Positions 8,866 through 18,794 are shown, numbered from the stretch's first letter. The stretch is DNA of 64,000 nt from Pelobacter sp. UBA6093 (GCA_002435955.1 DIWZ01000040.1:186732-250731); one strand, 5' to 3'. The notes: a model not told the origin generated them from the letters alone. Program-made: numbers and translations.

Positions 8866-9615
8866 TCAGCCGATTGTCGGCAGCCACTGATAAAGATACC
8901 CGGTCAAGACACTGAACCAGTTAAAAAACAACATCACCCCGACGACCATGAGCATGATCCCCGTTGCCACCTCCACCAGTCGGATATACTTGCGAAACCG
9001 GTTAAAAAACCCTAAAAACCCGTGGAGCAGCAGGCCGGAAATCAGAAATGGCACTCCCAATCCAGCAGAGTAGGCGGCGAGTAAAACTCCCCCCCGCCCT
9101 GCCCCGCCGGAAGAACCGGCAGCCATGGCCAGCACGGCTCCGAGAATCGGACCGATGCAGGGGGTCCAACCCGCGGCAAAGGCCAGGCCAACGAGAAACG
9201 ACCCGAAGTATCCAGCCGGCTTGTCATGGATTTGAACCCGCTTTTCACCAAGCAATATTCCGAAATGGAAAATTCCGGCGAGATGAACACCAAACAAAAA
9301 TATCAACACGCCGCCGATCTTCTGAATCCACCACAGCCCCTCCTGCAGGTAGTTGAACATACTTCCGGAAATCATACCTGCCAAAACACCCATGGTGGTA
9401 TAAACTACGGAAAACCCGGCAATGAAAAGCAGGCAGTGACCGGCCACCTGCATACGGATACGAGCGCCGGGATGGGCCTGCTGCAGTTGTTGAAAACTCA
9501 GACCGGTAATATAGGTAATAAAAGAGGGGATCAGCGGCAGAACACAGGGAGAAAAAAAGGACACCAGCCCTGCGGAAAAGGAAATTCCCAAAGTAATTTC
9601 GACCCCCTGCATCAT
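8866..9615 (-). CDS. ccdA: CcdA-family thiol-disulfide transmembrane transporter
   Basis: 249 residues with about six transmembrane helices and the two conserved Cys-Pro motifs of CcdA/short DsbD proteins: FFSPCVLPLIPSF near the N-terminus and GWTPCIGPILG in the middle. These two cysteines carry reducing equivalents from cytoplasmic thioredoxin across the inner membrane to periplasmic thioredoxin-like partners used in cytochrome c maturation. The start ATG (9613-9615) overlaps the stop of the preceding TlpA-like gene (ATGA), so the two are translationally coupled and very likely form a donor/acceptor pair. Confidence 0.93.
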   Translation of the reverse strand: MMQGVEITLGISFSAGLVSFFSPCVLPLIPSFITYITGLSFQQLQQAHPGARIRMQVAGHCLLFIAGFSVVYTTMGVLAGMISGSMFNYLQEGLWWIQKIGGVLIFLFGVHLAGIFHFGILLGEKRVQIHDKPAGYFGSFLVGLAFAAGWTPCIGPILGAVLAMAAGSSGGAGRGGVLLAAYSAGLGVPFLISGLLLHGFLGFFNRFRKYIRLVEVATGIMLMVVGVMLFFNWFSVLTGYLYQWLPTIG

Positions 9616-10166
9616 CGGGGTCCTTCCAAATCCCCCCCGGACAGGGGATGGAGAGTCTCAACAACCTCCGGCGAATTCCAGTCGCGCGGACCGACATGAC
9701 GGTCAACCAGACGACCATAACGGTCGATGATGAAGGTAACGGGATATTGCCTGATGCCATAGAGGGCATGAACCTTCCCCTCCATGTCCAGCGCCATTGG
9801 AAAAGTCAGGTTCAACTTTGACATCAAAGCTTTCACCCGTTCAAGGGGTTCGCCACCGTTGACCCCCAGGACCACGCCCCCCTGCTTCGCCATGCGGACA
9901 TGCAAGGCCTCGAGGGAGGGCAATTCGGCGCGACAGGCCGGACACCAACTCGCCCAGAAGGTCAAAACGACCGGGTTGCCCCGAAATTGGCGCAAAGTAA
10001 CGGTTTTCCCCTCGACATCCTTTAAGACAAAATCCGGAGCCTCTGCTCCGATTTTCAAATCGTCACCCGGATCAAGCTTGTCTCTTCGTGCCGCAGCCAG
10101 TGCGACAGAGCAGCAAAACAGCACGAGGACAACGGACAAAACCAGCGATATGCGTTTTTGACTCAT
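9612..10166 (-). CDS. TlpA/ResA-type periplasmic thioredoxin-fold protein
   Basis: 184 residues with a Sec signal peptide (positively charged MSQKR, hydrophobic stretch ending VALAA) and a TlpA-like domain carrying the active site FWASWCPACRAELPSL and the cis-Pro region QYPVTFIID. Such proteins reduce disulfides of apocytochrome c or other periplasmic targets and are themselves reduced by CcdA. The stop overlaps the ccdA start, matching that pairing. ATG 10166 has AAAGGG at 8 nt; ATG 10172, two codons upstream, is also possible. No cytochrome genes are adjacent, so its client is unknown. Confidence 0.9.
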   Translation of the reverse strand: MSQKRISLVLSVVLVLFCCSVALAAARRDKLDPGDDLKIGAEAPDFVLKDVEGKTVTLRQFRGNPVVLTFWASWCPACRAELPSLEALHVRMAKQGGVVLGVNGGEPLERVKALMSKLNLTFPMALDMEGKVHALYGIRQYPVTFIIDRYGRLVDRHVGPRDWNSPEVVETLHPLSGGDLEGPR

Positions 10167-10410
10167 GAGCATCACCCTTTCCGGCATCCTGAACAAACAA
10201 GATACCTTGATCCAGCCACGTTACCAAGCCACCCTTAAAAGTCAAGAAAACTGTAGCAGTCCGTCGGGCTTCTAACGGACCGACTCGCTGGCTATCACCA
10301 TCAAATAATAAATCTAACCATATACCTTCGCCATTCCTTTCACACAAAAGATCGTTGCCAACACCCGAGTCGGCAGAGTATGGTCGCAATGTATCAGCTG
10401 GAGATTGGTT

Positions 10411-11364
10411 ATGCAGCCCTTTTTTACCATATTGAACATCGTTCTGCCGGTATTTGCCGTCATGGGCCTCGGGGCCATACTACGCCGGGCCGGCCTTATC
10501 GACCAGGTCTTTTTATGGCAGACAAACCGACTTTTGTATTACGTCTTTTTACCGTTGCTGCTTTTTTACAAGATAGGCACTGCTGACTTTACAACCAGCT
10601 TCAACCTCAGACTCATCCTCGCCATGCTTGTCGCCTTGAGCCTCGGTGCCGTCCTTTCCTACTCATTAGGGTACATGCTCGGTTATGCTCCGGAAGACCG
10701 CGGCACATTCAGCCAGGGGGCCTTCCGCGGCAACCTTGCCTACGTCGGGTTGCCCATCGTATTGAGCGCCTATGGTGACGCCGGCTTTACAAAGGCCGGA
10801 GTTCTTATGGGCTTTCTGGTTCCGATTATCAACCTGTGGGCCATCCTGGTGCATATCATCCCGCAGCGGCATCAACACCCACAACCCCCTTGGCAACTGG
10901 TTAGGGACCAACTGCTGTATAATCCTCTGATCATCGGCTCCATGGCAGGAATCCTGTGGAACCTGACCGGCCTGCCCATGCCGGGTATTGCCGGCAGCAC
11001 CCTGCACATGGTCACCGGTGCCACCCTGCCATTGGCATTGTTAACCATCGGTGGCGCCTTTTCGCTGCAGCAAATGCAGGGAGACCTGAAAAAAGCCGGG
11101 TTGGCTTCCCTATTCAAGCTGGTCATCTTCCCCCTGCTGAATCTGCCGATCATCTACCTGCTGAATATTCGCGACATGGATCTTGGCATTGCCGTGCTGC
11201 TGGCGGGGGCTCCCACGGCTGCCGCCAGTTATGTTCTCGCCCAGGAACTTCATGGCAATCCCCGCCTTGCCGGCTCCATCATCATCCTTTCGACCCTGTT
11301 GTCCGCAATGAGTTTCACCGTCATTCTCATGCTATTAGGCCTGATGGGATTGTTGCCGGACTGA
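10411..11364 (+). CDS. AEC (auxin efflux carrier) family transporter
   Basis: 317-residue integral membrane protein with about ten hydrophobic segments in two five-helix halves, typical of the AEC/bile acid:sodium symporter fold. Motifs include FRGNLAYVGLPIVLSAYG and the C-terminal APTAAASYVLAQELHG region. Bacterial AEC members move malonate, malate or other small acids; the substrate cannot be assigned here. ATG 10411 has GGAG 7 nt upstream; a TTG two codons earlier is less likely. It stands alone, divergent from the tlpA-ccdA pair, and ends at a strong bidirectional terminator shared with pyruvate carboxylase. Confidence 0.88.
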   Translation: MQPFFTILNIVLPVFAVMGLGAILRRAGLIDQVFLWQTNRLLYYVFLPLLLFYKIGTADFTTSFNLRLILAMLVALSLGAVLSYSLGYMLGYAPEDRGTFSQGAFRGNLAYVGLPIVLSAYGDAGFTKAGVLMGFLVPIINLWAILVHIIPQRHQHPQPPWQLVRDQLLYNPLIIGSMAGILWNLTGLPMPGIAGSTLHMVTGATLPLALLTIGGAFSLQQMQGDLKKAGLASLFKLVIFPLLNLPIIYLLNIRDMDLGIAVLLAGAPTAAASYVLAQELHGNPRLAGSIIILSTLLSAMSFTVILMLLGLMGLLPD

Positions 11365-11395
11365 CCGCTTTGCGTCCGGGCTATTTCCGACGACC

Positions 11396-11436
11396 AAAAC
11401 AAAAAGCCGAACCATGAAGGTTCGGCTTTTTGTTTT
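11396..11436. terminator. Bidirectional Rho-independent terminator
   Basis: A perfect 18-bp inverted repeat with a 5-nt loop (11414-11418). The GC-rich core GCCGAACC/GGTTCGGC is flanked by A-rich and T-rich arms, so each strand ends in CTTTTTGTTTT. It serves both the AEC carrier (+) and pyruvate carboxylase (-). Confidence 0.92.
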
Positions 11437-11450
11437 GCAGGTAGTCCCCT

Positions 11451-14400
11451 CTATTCGAGGATCAGCAGCAGTTCGCCCTGCTCCACCTGGATGCCTTCCT
11501 TGACCAGGATATCGGCCACAACCCCGTCTTTGTCGGCCTTGACGTTGGTCTCCATTTTCATCGCCTCCGTGGACAGCAGAACATCCCCGCCTTTCACCAC
11601 GTCCCCGATGTTAACCATGATCCGGAAAACCTTACCCGGCATGGGCGCACCGACATGATGCAGGTTGTCGGGGTCGGCCTTACGATGCTTGATCTGATCG
11701 GTCGCTACCGACAGATCGGGTATCATAATCTGGCGAGGCTCGCCATTCAGCTCGAAATAGATATCCCGATGCCCGTCGCTCTGCACCCGACCGATGGCGT
11801 TGAGCTGAACCAGCAGGGTTTTGCCCGGTTCCATTTCAACAGTAGTTTCGTCCCCCAGATCCAGACCGTAGAAAAACACCGGGGTCGACAGAACCGAAGT
11901 GTCGTGATATTCCTCCCGATAGGCGTCGAATTCCTCGAAGACACCGGGATACAAAACGGCTGACAGGACATCACGCTCAGATACCGGGTGGCCGAGTTTG
12001 CTCTCGAGCTCCTGGCGTTTGGCTGCAAAATCGACCGGTTCCAAAAATTCCCCGGGACGACAGGTCAGCGGCTCCTCGCCCTTAAGAATGATCTTCTGCA
12101 GTTTCTCGGGAAAACCTCCATAGGGTTGACCGATCATACCTTTGAAGAAATCAACCACACCTTGAGGGTAGGTCAGCTCATGGCCGCGCTCATAGATATC
12201 TTCTGGCTGCAGATTGTTCTGCACCATGAACATCGCCATATCGCCGACGATCTTGGATGACGGGGTGACCTTGATGATGTCTCCAAACATGTCGTTGACC
12301 TTGCGATACATTTCCTTGCACTCTTCCCACCGGTCACCGAGTCCGACCCCCTCGACCTGCGGCTTGTAGTTGGAATACTGACCGCCAGGAATCTCATGAT
12401 GATAGACCTGTGCGGTACCGCTGCGCAGTTCCGACTCGAACGGCGCATAATAGGTGCGTACAGTTTCCCAGTAATTGGCCAGCTTCTGCAGATCATTCTC
12501 ATCCAGTGACGGATCGCGGTCATGCCCTTTCAAGGCGGCCAGCAGGGCGTTCATATTGGGCTGGGCGGTAAGACCGGAGACCGAAGAAAAGGCCGTATCG
12601 ACAATATCGACCCCTGCCTGAGCAGCCAGCAGCAGCGTGGCGCCACCGTTACTGGAGGTATCATGGGTATGCAGGTGAATAGGTATCCCGACTTCCTGTT
12701 TCAGCGCCCGCACAAGTTTTTCGGCGGCCAAGGGCTTGAGTAAACCGGCCATGTCCTTGATGGCAAGGATATGGGCACCCATGTTCTCCAGTTCTTTGGC
12801 CATGTTCACATAATACGAAAGCGGATACTTGTCGCGCTTGGGATCGAGGATGTCGCCGGTGTAGCAGATAGCCGCCTCGCAGACGCCACCGGATTTACGC
12901 ACCGCATCCATGGCAACCTGCATCCCCTTGGTCCAGTTCAGCGAATCGAACACGCGAAACACGTCGATGCCGCTTGCCGCGGCTTTGGCGACAAATTCAC
13001 GCACCACGTTATCGGGATAATTACAGTAACCGACGGCGTTGGAGGCACGCAGCAACATCTGGAACAGGATATTGGGGATCTTCTCCCGCAACCGATCAAG
13101 ACGCTCCCAGGGGTCCTCGCGCAAAAACCGCATGGCCACGTCGAACGAGGCGCCACCCCACATCTCCAAGGAAAACAGACCGCTGGCGAGATGACTGGTG
13201 GCAGGTGCGATCTGCACCAGGTCATGGGTCCTGAACCGGGTGGCCATCAACGACTGATGAGCATCGCGCATGGTGGTATCGGAGATCAGCAGGTGCGGCT
13301 GTTCCAGCACCCACTGCGCCAGACCTTCGGGCCCTTGCTCAAGCAGAATATCGCGCGTCCCCCTGGGGCGCGGTATATCATAATGGATTTCCGGGATGGG
13401 CGGCTCGCGCAAATCCTTGTAACGAAGAGGTTTTTTGATTCCTGGATAACCGTTAACCACCACATGGCCGATTGCGGACAACATCTTGGTGGAACGATCC
13501 TGTATTACCGGAAGCTCAAACAGCTCCGGGTGGGTATCGATAAAAGAGGTGTCGCAAGTGCCGGCCAGAAAGGATGGATGATTGACGACATTATCCAGAA
13601 AACCGATATTGCACTTGACGCCGCGCAAGCGGAATTCGGCCAGACAGCGGGAGGTTGTGCGGGACGCTTCGCGCAGGGTCAGCCCCCAGCCACTGATTTT
13701 GACCAGCAACGAATCGTAATGGGGAGAGATACGCGCCCCGGGGAAGGCACTGCCAGCATCGAGCCGCACGCCAAACCCGCCAGGGCTGCGATAGGCGGTA
13801 ATGGTACCGAAATCAGGCGAAAAATTTCTGGTAGGATCTTCCGTGGTTACCCGTGCCTGAATGGCAAAGCCGTTGAGCTGGATATCCTTCTGGCTGCGAA
13901 TGCCGATTTCCGGATCGCTCAGGCGATAGCCTTCGGCCACGCGGATCTGGGAACGCACAAGGTTGCGTCCGGTCACCATTTCGGTCACGGTATGCTCGAC
14001 TTGGATACGTGTATTGACTTCAATGAAGTAGAAGCTGCCATCGGCATCCATCAGGAACTCGACCGTACCGGCATTCAGGTAGCCGACATGGTTGGCGATG
14101 CGCATTGCGTATTCGCATAATTCCTGGCGCTTGGCAGCACTGAGGTTGGGCGACGGCGCAACCTCGATGACCTTCTGATGCCGGCGTTGGATGGAACAGT
14201 CGCGATCATAGAAGTGCACAATATTGCCGTACTTATCACCGAGAACCTGCACTTCGACGTGTTTCGGGTTTTCGATGTATTTTTCCAGAAAAACCGCCGC
14301 ATTGCCGAACGCGGCCTTGGCTTCCGAAGCGGCCGAACGCAGCCCCTCCAATAATTCCTGACGGTTGCGCGCAATGCGCATACCGCGTCCACCACCGCCG

Positions 14401-14897
14401 GCGGCAGCCTTGACAATGATGGGATAGCCGCATTTGGCGGCAAACAACAACGCTTCTTCCTCGCTGGTCACCGGCTTGTCGGTTCCGGGTACTACCGGGA
14501 CACCCGCCTCGATGGCCACCTTGCGTGCGGCGATCTTGTCCCCGAGCTGGCGCTGAATCTCGGCCCCCGGACCGATCAGAGCGATACCGGCACGTTCGCA
14601 AGCTTCGGCGAATTCGGGATTTTCAGAGAGAAACCCATAGCCTGGATGGATAGCATCAACGTCCTTCTTTTTGGCCAGATCGATAATTTCATCGATCCCC
14701 AGATAGGCCTCGATGGGCCCCTTGCCTTTGCCTATCCGATACGATTCGTCCGCCTTGTAGCGGTGCAGGGCAACGCGGTCTTCTTCGGAATATATGGCAA
14801 CCGTCTTGATCCCCAACTCGATGCAGGCGCGAAAAATGCGAATGGCGATTTCACCGCGGTTGGCCGCCATGATTTTATTAAACTTCTTGACTTCCAT
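11451..14897 (-). CDS. pyc: Pyruvate carboxylase (single-chain)
   Basis: 1148-residue biotin enzyme that carboxylates pyruvate to oxaloacetate with ATP and bicarbonate, the main anaplerotic reaction feeding citrate synthase (also in this window). Domains in order: biotin carboxylase (~1-455; AANRGEIAIR, AAAGGGGRGMR, FIEVNTRIQVEHTVTE), carboxyltransferase (~530-800; SDTTMRDAHQSLMATR, HLHTHDTSSNG), PYC/OADA domain (to ~1050) and a biotinyl domain with EAMKMET (biotin-Lys ~1114). Full length for the alpha4-type enzyme. Start ATG 14897 has GGGAGG upstream; a longer frame to 14948 has no support. The carboxyltransferase-to-biotinyl order and fused biotin carboxylase distinguish it from two-subunit oxaloacetate decarboxylase. 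Confidence 0.96.
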   Translation of the reverse strand: MEVKKFNKIMAANRGEIAIRIFRACIELGIKTVAIYSEEDRVALHRYKADESYRIGKGKGPIEAYLGIDEIIDLAKKKDVDAIHPGYGFLSENPEFAEACERAGIALIGPGAEIQRQLGDKIAARKVAIEAGVPVVPGTDKPVTSEEEALLFAAKCGYPIIVKAAAGGGGRGMRIARNRQELLEGLRSAASEAKAAFGNAAVFLEKYIENPKHVEVQVLGDKYGNIVHFYDRDCSIQRRHQKVIEVAPSPNLSAAKRQELCEYAMRIANHVGYLNAGTVEFLMDADGSFYFIEVNTRIQVEHTVTEMVTGRNLVRSQIRVAEGYRLSDPEIGIRSQKDIQLNGFAIQARVTTEDPTRNFSPDFGTITAYRSPGGFGVRLDAGSAFPGARISPHYDSLLVKISGWGLTLREASRTTSRCLAEFRLRGVKCNIGFLDNVVNHPSFLAGTCDTSFIDTHPELFELPVIQDRSTKMLSAIGHVVVNGYPGIKKPLRYKDLREPPIPEIHYDIPRPRGTRDILLEQGPEGLAQWVLEQPHLLISDTTMRDAHQSLMATRFRTHDLVQIAPATSHLASGLFSLEMWGGASFDVAMRFLREDPWERLDRLREKIPNILFQMLLRASNAVGYCNYPDNVVREFVAKAAASGIDVFRVFDSLNWTKGMQVAMDAVRKSGGVCEAAICYTGDILDPKRDKYPLSYYVNMAKELENMGAHILAIKDMAGLLKPLAAEKLVRALKQEVGIPIHLHTHDTSSNGGATLLLAAQAGVDIVDTAFSSVSGLTAQPNMNALLAALKGHDRDPSLDENDLQKLANYWETVRTYYAPFESELRSGTAQVYHHEIPGGQYSNYKPQVEGVGLGDRWEECKEMYRKVNDMFGDIIKVTPSSKIVGDMAMFMVQNNLQPEDIYERGHELTYPQGVVDFFKGMIGQPYGGFPEKLQKIILKGEEPLTCRPGEFLEPVDFAAKRQELESKLGHPVSERDVLSAVLYPGVFEEFDAYREEYHDTSVLSTPVFFYGLDLGDETTVEMEPGKTLLVQLNAIGRVQSDGHRDIYFELNGEPRQIMIPDLSVATDQIKHRKADPDNLHHVGAPMPGKVFRIMVNIGDVVKGGDVLLSTEAMKMETNVKADKDGVVADILVKEGIQVEQGELLLILE

Positions 14898-15049
14898 GAA
14901 ACAAACCTCCCAAAAACTAGGTGTTCGGACCGACCGGGACAATACCAAAATCGTAGCCCCAAAGCAATATTCTCATTATTTAAGCAACCGCTACAATCAT
15001 CAACACCCACAGAGTTGCCCAGCGGCAACAATAAAAACACCATCCGGAA

Positions 15050-15079
15050 GCCTGTCGGCTCATGGCTGGTCCGACAGGC
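15050..15079 (-). terminator. Probable terminator of the slipin/NfeD operon
   Basis: GCCTGTCGG and CCGACAGGC (15050-15058 / 15071-15079) form a perfect 9-bp stem. On the minus strand it is followed 12 nt later by GTTTTTAT. It lies 50 nt beyond the slipin stop codon, with a copy of the dispersed palindrome in between. Confidence 0.5.
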
Positions 15080-15100
15080 ACCGGGCCTGAAAACTTCACC

Positions 15101-15131
15101 GTGTCCATCCATAGTTTCCGGATGGGCACTA
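15101..15131 (-). repeat. Dispersed palindromic repeat, copy A
   Basis: On the minus strand this reads TAGTGCCCATCC, GGAAACTAT, GGATGGACAC: a hairpin of 10 bp with one C/T difference and the conserved 9-nt loop GGAAACTAT. Related copies lie at 37636-37656, 39791-39828 and 48183-48217. Here the first three bases of the repeat are the TAG stop codon of the slipin gene. Confidence 0.75.
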
Positions 15132-15881
15132 CTTAATTTTTTCCTGTAAACCCAGAAACGGTTTGACCAGATCCAACGGAAACGGGAAAATTAACGTTGA
15201 ATTGTTTTCCGACGCGACCTCCGTCAAAGTCTGCAGATAGCGCAGCTGCAGGGCACCCGGCTGTGATGCGATAATAGCGGCTGCATCGGTAAGCTTTTGC
15301 GCAGCCTGGTATTCACCTTCGGCATGAATGACTTTGGAGCGCCGCTCACGTTCGGCCTCGGCCTGCTTGGCCATGGCGCGCTGCATCTCGGTAGGCAGAT
15401 CCACATGCTTGATTTCAACGTTGGATACTTTCACCCCCCAGGGGTCGGTCTGTCGGTCCAGAATCTCTTGAAGGTGACGATTGAGGCTCTCGCGATGGAT
15501 GAGCAATTCATCGAGTTCGGATTGCCCCAAAACGCTGCGCAACGAGGTCTGAGCCAGTTGACTGGTGGCGTAAAGGTAATTCTCTACTTCAATGATCGAT
15601 TTGTCCGGATGAACCACCCGGAAATAGATGACCGCATTGACCTTGATCGATACATTATCCTTGGTGATCACATCCTGCGGAGGTACGTCCATGGCCACGG
15701 TGCGCAGGCTGATTTTCATCAGCTTGTCGACCACTGGAATGATAAAACGCAATCCAGGACCTTTCACCCCGCTGAAACGCCCAAGGCGAAACACCACGCC
15801 CCGCTCGTATTCGTAGATCACCTTAATGGCACTGGAAAGAATCAAAGCCAGCAGGACCAGAATGATAACGGGATAAATCAT
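15129..15881 (-). CDS. Slipin (stomatin/SPFH-family membrane protein)
   Basis: 250 residues: an N-terminal hydrophobic hairpin/TM (~3-20), an SPFH/Band-7 domain (YERGVVFRLGRFSGVKGPGL through ~195, with DVPPQDVITKDNVSIKVNAV) and a coiled-coil tail rich in Ala/Glu/Arg (AMAKQAEAERERRSK). Slipins form oligomeric membrane scaffolds and in prokaryotes are almost always encoded with an NfeD1b-type protease, as here: its ATG overlaps the nfeD stop (ATGA). In archaea the NfeD partner cleaves the stomatin C-terminus. The stop codon TAG is supplied by a copy of the dispersed palindromic repeat. Confidence 0.93.
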   Translation of the reverse strand: MIYPVIILVLLALILSSAIKVIYEYERGVVFRLGRFSGVKGPGLRFIIPVVDKLMKISLRTVAMDVPPQDVITKDNVSIKVNAVIYFRVVHPDKSIIEVENYLYATSQLAQTSLRSVLGQSELDELLIHRESLNRHLQEILDRQTDPWGVKVSNVEIKHVDLPTEMQRAMAKQAEAERERRSKVIHAEGEYQAAQKLTDAAAIIASQPGALQLRYLQTLTEVASENNSTLIFPFPLDLVKPFLGLQEKIK

Positions 15882-17284
15882 TTGCCAACCTCCTTGTCGG
15901 AACCTGCCGTTACGTTCGCTGCGCGTTCATTGGCATGCGCTACGACCCGGCGTACTTCCAGGCGCATATCCTCTGTCAGACGCACCACCTCGATGGCCTC
16001 TCCAGCCGCAATCGGTTCGCCGCAAAAGGCCGTCCAATATTCGCCGCGGACAAAAACCTGCCCGCTATGATGCACTTCGGTAAGCGCCTGGCCGATCAAC
16101 CCGGCCATGCCTTCCCGGCCGGATACGAACTGCCGGCGTTGAGTCCGCACCACAAAATAGAGCACCAACACGCAAAAACCGGTGGTGACCAACACCGTGC
16201 TGGCAATAACCGCCCTTGACAGCACGAGAAACGGCTCAGAGTGTTCATCAAACAACATCAGGGAACCCAGGGTCATACTGATCATCCCTCCGACCGTAAG
16301 CATGCCAAAAGACATCACCTTGACCTCCAGCACGAACAGGACCAGAGCCAGAAGAATCAGCAGTATCCCGACATAGTTGACGGGCAGGGTCTGGAAGGCA
16401 AACAATGCCAGCAGCAAAGCAATGGCCCCGACGGCCCCCGGCAGTATCACGCCGGGTTGCGAAATCTCAAAGAACACGCCGAGCAAACCCAGCATGAGTA
16501 ACATATAGGCGACATTCGGATCGCTGATCACGTTGAGGATCTTCTGCCGCCAGTTCATGGTAGCCACCGCCACCGAGGCATCGCGACTGTGAAGCAGCTT
16601 TTGTTGGTCACCACGACGATAAGTGCGCCCATCGAGCTTTTGCAGCAGGTCCGGCACATCTTCGGCAATCAGGTCGATGACGCCATGCTTGAGAGCCTCT
16701 TCAGCAGAGATCGACAGGCTTTCGCGCACCATCTTCTCCGCGTATATTTCGTTGCGCCCCCTGCGAGCCGCCAGACTCCGCGCATAGGCAGCGGCATCTT
16801 CCACCACCTTGCTCAGCATCACTTCATCGGGAGCTTTCTGCCCACCACCGATTGCAACGGGATGAGCAGCGCCAAGGTTGGTCCCCGGTGCCATGACGGC
16901 GAAATCGGCGGCCAGGGTAATGAGTGCGCCGGCCGATGCGCCGCGCGCGCCAGAGGGCGACACAAAGACCACCACAGGTATTTCAGACCCGAGAAGGCTC
17001 TTTATGATCTGACGCATGGCGCTGTCCAAGCCGCCGGGCGTGTCGAGTTCGATCAGGAAAGCCGCGGCATTTTCACGGTTGACGCGATCGAGTTGTTCCG
17101 CTACAAATTCAGCAACAACAGGATTAATGGATCCTGAAATACGTACCGCACCGATACGGGGTACCTCCTGCGTCGCTCCGGATACCTCACAGTGCGCAAG
17201 CAGAAAGATCCCCAGCAAAGCCAGCACCAAAGTCGTGCCGACCCGGCAAAGAAACATCCTGCGGAACCCCTTAGCGTCAAACAT
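15878..17284 (-). CDS. NfeD1b-type membrane-bound serine protease (ClpP-class)
   Basis: 468 residues. A signal/TM segment near residues 12-30 precedes a ClpP-like periplasmic protease domain (~45-235) with LDTPGGLDSAMRQII and the nucleophile motif GARGASAGALITLAAD (Ser of GASAG). A block of four or five transmembrane helices follows (~255-385) and then a C-terminal OB-fold NfeD domain (~400-450; GLIGQALTEVHHSGQVFVRG). Homologues cleave slipin and act in membrane quality control. ATG 17284 is preceded by GGAGG 11 nt upstream; a longer frame to 17335 is unsupported. It forms a two-gene operon with the slipin gene (4-nt overlap). Confidence 0.93.
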   Translation of the reverse strand: MFDAKGFRRMFLCRVGTTLVLALLGIFLLAHCEVSGATQEVPRIGAVRISGSINPVVAEFVAEQLDRVNRENAAAFLIELDTPGGLDSAMRQIIKSLLGSEIPVVVFVSPSGARGASAGALITLAADFAVMAPGTNLGAAHPVAIGGGQKAPDEVMLSKVVEDAAAYARSLAARRGRNEIYAEKMVRESLSISAEEALKHGVIDLIAEDVPDLLQKLDGRTYRRGDQQKLLHSRDASVAVATMNWRQKILNVISDPNVAYMLLMLGLLGVFFEISQPGVILPGAVGAIALLLALFAFQTLPVNYVGILLILLALVLFVLEVKVMSFGMLTVGGMISMTLGSLMLFDEHSEPFLVLSRAVIASTVLVTTGFCVLVLYFVVRTQRRQFVSGREGMAGLIGQALTEVHHSGQVFVRGEYWTAFCGEPIAAGEAIEVVRLTEDMRLEVRRVVAHANERAANVTAGSDKEVGK

Positions 17285-17411
17285 TTGAATAACCACCTCC
17301 TCAATGCGCCAATTTTTTAACGCAAGGTCTTGCATGGACCTTTAAGACGTGGTAGTTTCCCACTATACCGTCAATTGAGTGACATTCCAACCCTTTTCTG
17401 CAGGCGGCACC

Positions 17412-18794
17412 ATGAAAAACATATCACAGATTCTGGTTATCGAAGATGAAGCTGCCAACCGTGAAGCTATCGCTCTGCTGCTCGGAAGTGCCGGGTACGA
17501 GGTCACCACGGCTGAATCCGGGGAAAAAGCCCTGGAAATTCTGGCAAAAACCCCTTTTGAGGTCATTCTCACTGATCTCTTCCTCCCAGGCGTCAGCGGC
17601 ATCGAAATATTGAAACGCGTCAAGGAACAGTGGCCTTTTACCAATGTGATCCTGATCACCGGTAAAGCCTCCGCCGAATCGGCTGTCGAAGCCATGAAAG
17701 AAGGCGCCTTCGATTATATTACCAAGCCTTTGCATTTCGAAAAGCTGCAGGTCATCATTGGCAAGGCTTTGGAAAAAAGCCGTCTGGTGGCGGAAAACCT
17801 CTATTTAAGACAACAATTGCGTGGTAAATACCGGTTCGACAACATGATCGGCAATAGCCTGCCCATGCAGCATGTCTTCTCCCGGATGGAAAAAATCGTC
17901 AACACGGACTCGACCATCCTCATTCTGGGCGAATCGGGAACCGGAAAGGAACTGGTCGCCAAAGCCATTCATTATAACGGCCACCGCAAGGAAAAACCCT
18001 TCGTAGCGATAAATTGCGGTGCCATCCCCGCCGAATTGCTGGAAAGTGAACTCTTTGGCCACATAAGAGGTGCCTTCACTGGCGCCGTCGCCGATAAAAT
18101 GGGAAAATTCCAGCAGGCGCATCAAGGGACTATTTTCCTTGATGAAATCGGCACCATGCCACTGCACCTGCAGATGAAACTGCTGCGGGTATTGCAGGAA
18201 CAGGAGGTAGAGAAAGTCGGCTCTTCCAAAAAAATCAAGCTCGATGTCCGGGTGATATCGGCCACCAACTGTGATCTCGAGGAGGAAGTCGAACAGGGCC
18301 GTTTCCGCAAAGATCTCTACTACCGATTGAACGTGATCCCCATCCCGCTGCCGCCTCTTCGCGAAAGACGCGAGGATATCGCGTTGTTAGCCCGTTACTT
18401 TTTGCAGAAAATCTGCAGTGAAATGAACCGCCCCCTCCTTGCCATCACCCCTGCAGCCATGGTTTGCCTGGAAAACTACCATTGGCCCGGGAATGTGCGC
18501 GAGTTGGAAAACGTCATCGAGCGAACTGTTACCCTGACGGAAGGGTCGGCGATCGGCAGGAGCGATCTGCCCACCAACATCAGCGGCTCCTTTCACGAAG
18601 ATGAAGAACCACAGATTTCCTGCCCCCGGCTTACCGAAGCAGGCCTGGATATGCCTCTGATCATTTCAGGAATCGAACGTTGTATGATAAAAGCCGCCAT
18701 GGAACTTAGCGGAGGAGTCAAGGCACGGGCCGCCGATCTTTTGAATATCAAGCGCACCACGCTGGTCGAAAAAATCAAACGGCTGAGTATTTAA
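17412..18794 (+). CDS. Sigma-54-dependent response regulator (NtrC/AtoC family)
   Basis: 460 residues: receiver domain (1-~118, VILTDLFLPGVSGIE with the phospho-Asp), AAA+ sigma-54 activation domain (~140-380) with Walker A GESGTGKE, the sigma-54 contact loop GAFTGA, Walker B GTIFLDEIG and the R-finger region, and a C-terminal Fis-type HTH (KARAADLLNIKRTTLVEKIK). It would open sigma-54 promoters on phosphorylation. The start ATG 17412 follows AGGCGG; a GTG at 17379 in frame is less likely. No kinase is adjacent. The next two genes (HEAT-repeat and HD-GYP) run in the same direction 60 nt downstream and may be co-transcribed or targets. Confidence 0.93.
   Translation: MKNISQILVIEDEAANREAIALLLGSAGYEVTTAESGEKALEILAKTPFEVILTDLFLPGVSGIEILKRVKEQWPFTNVILITGKASAESAVEAMKEGAFDYITKPLHFEKLQVIIGKALEKSRLVAENLYLRQQLRGKYRFDNMIGNSLPMQHVFSRMEKIVNTDSTILILGESGTGKELVAKAIHYNGHRKEKPFVAINCGAIPAELLESELFGHIRGAFTGAVADKMGKFQQAHQGTIFLDEIGTMPLHLQMKLLRVLQEQEVEKVGSSKKIKLDVRVISATNCDLEEEVEQGRFRKDLYYRLNVIPIPLPPLRERREDIALLARYFLQKICSEMNRPLLAITPAAMVCLENYHWPGNVRELENVIERTVTLTEGSAIGRSDLPTNISGSFHEDEEPQISCPRLTEAGLDMPLIISGIERCMIKAAMELSGGVKARAADLLNIKRTTLVEKIKRLSI

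Noticed and set aside
12771..14120. Long plus-strand open frame (~449 codons) opposite pyruvate carboxylase
   Set aside because: It lies entirely antisense to a well-conserved enzyme and shows no protein family; the GC-rich third positions of the real gene create such mirror frames.
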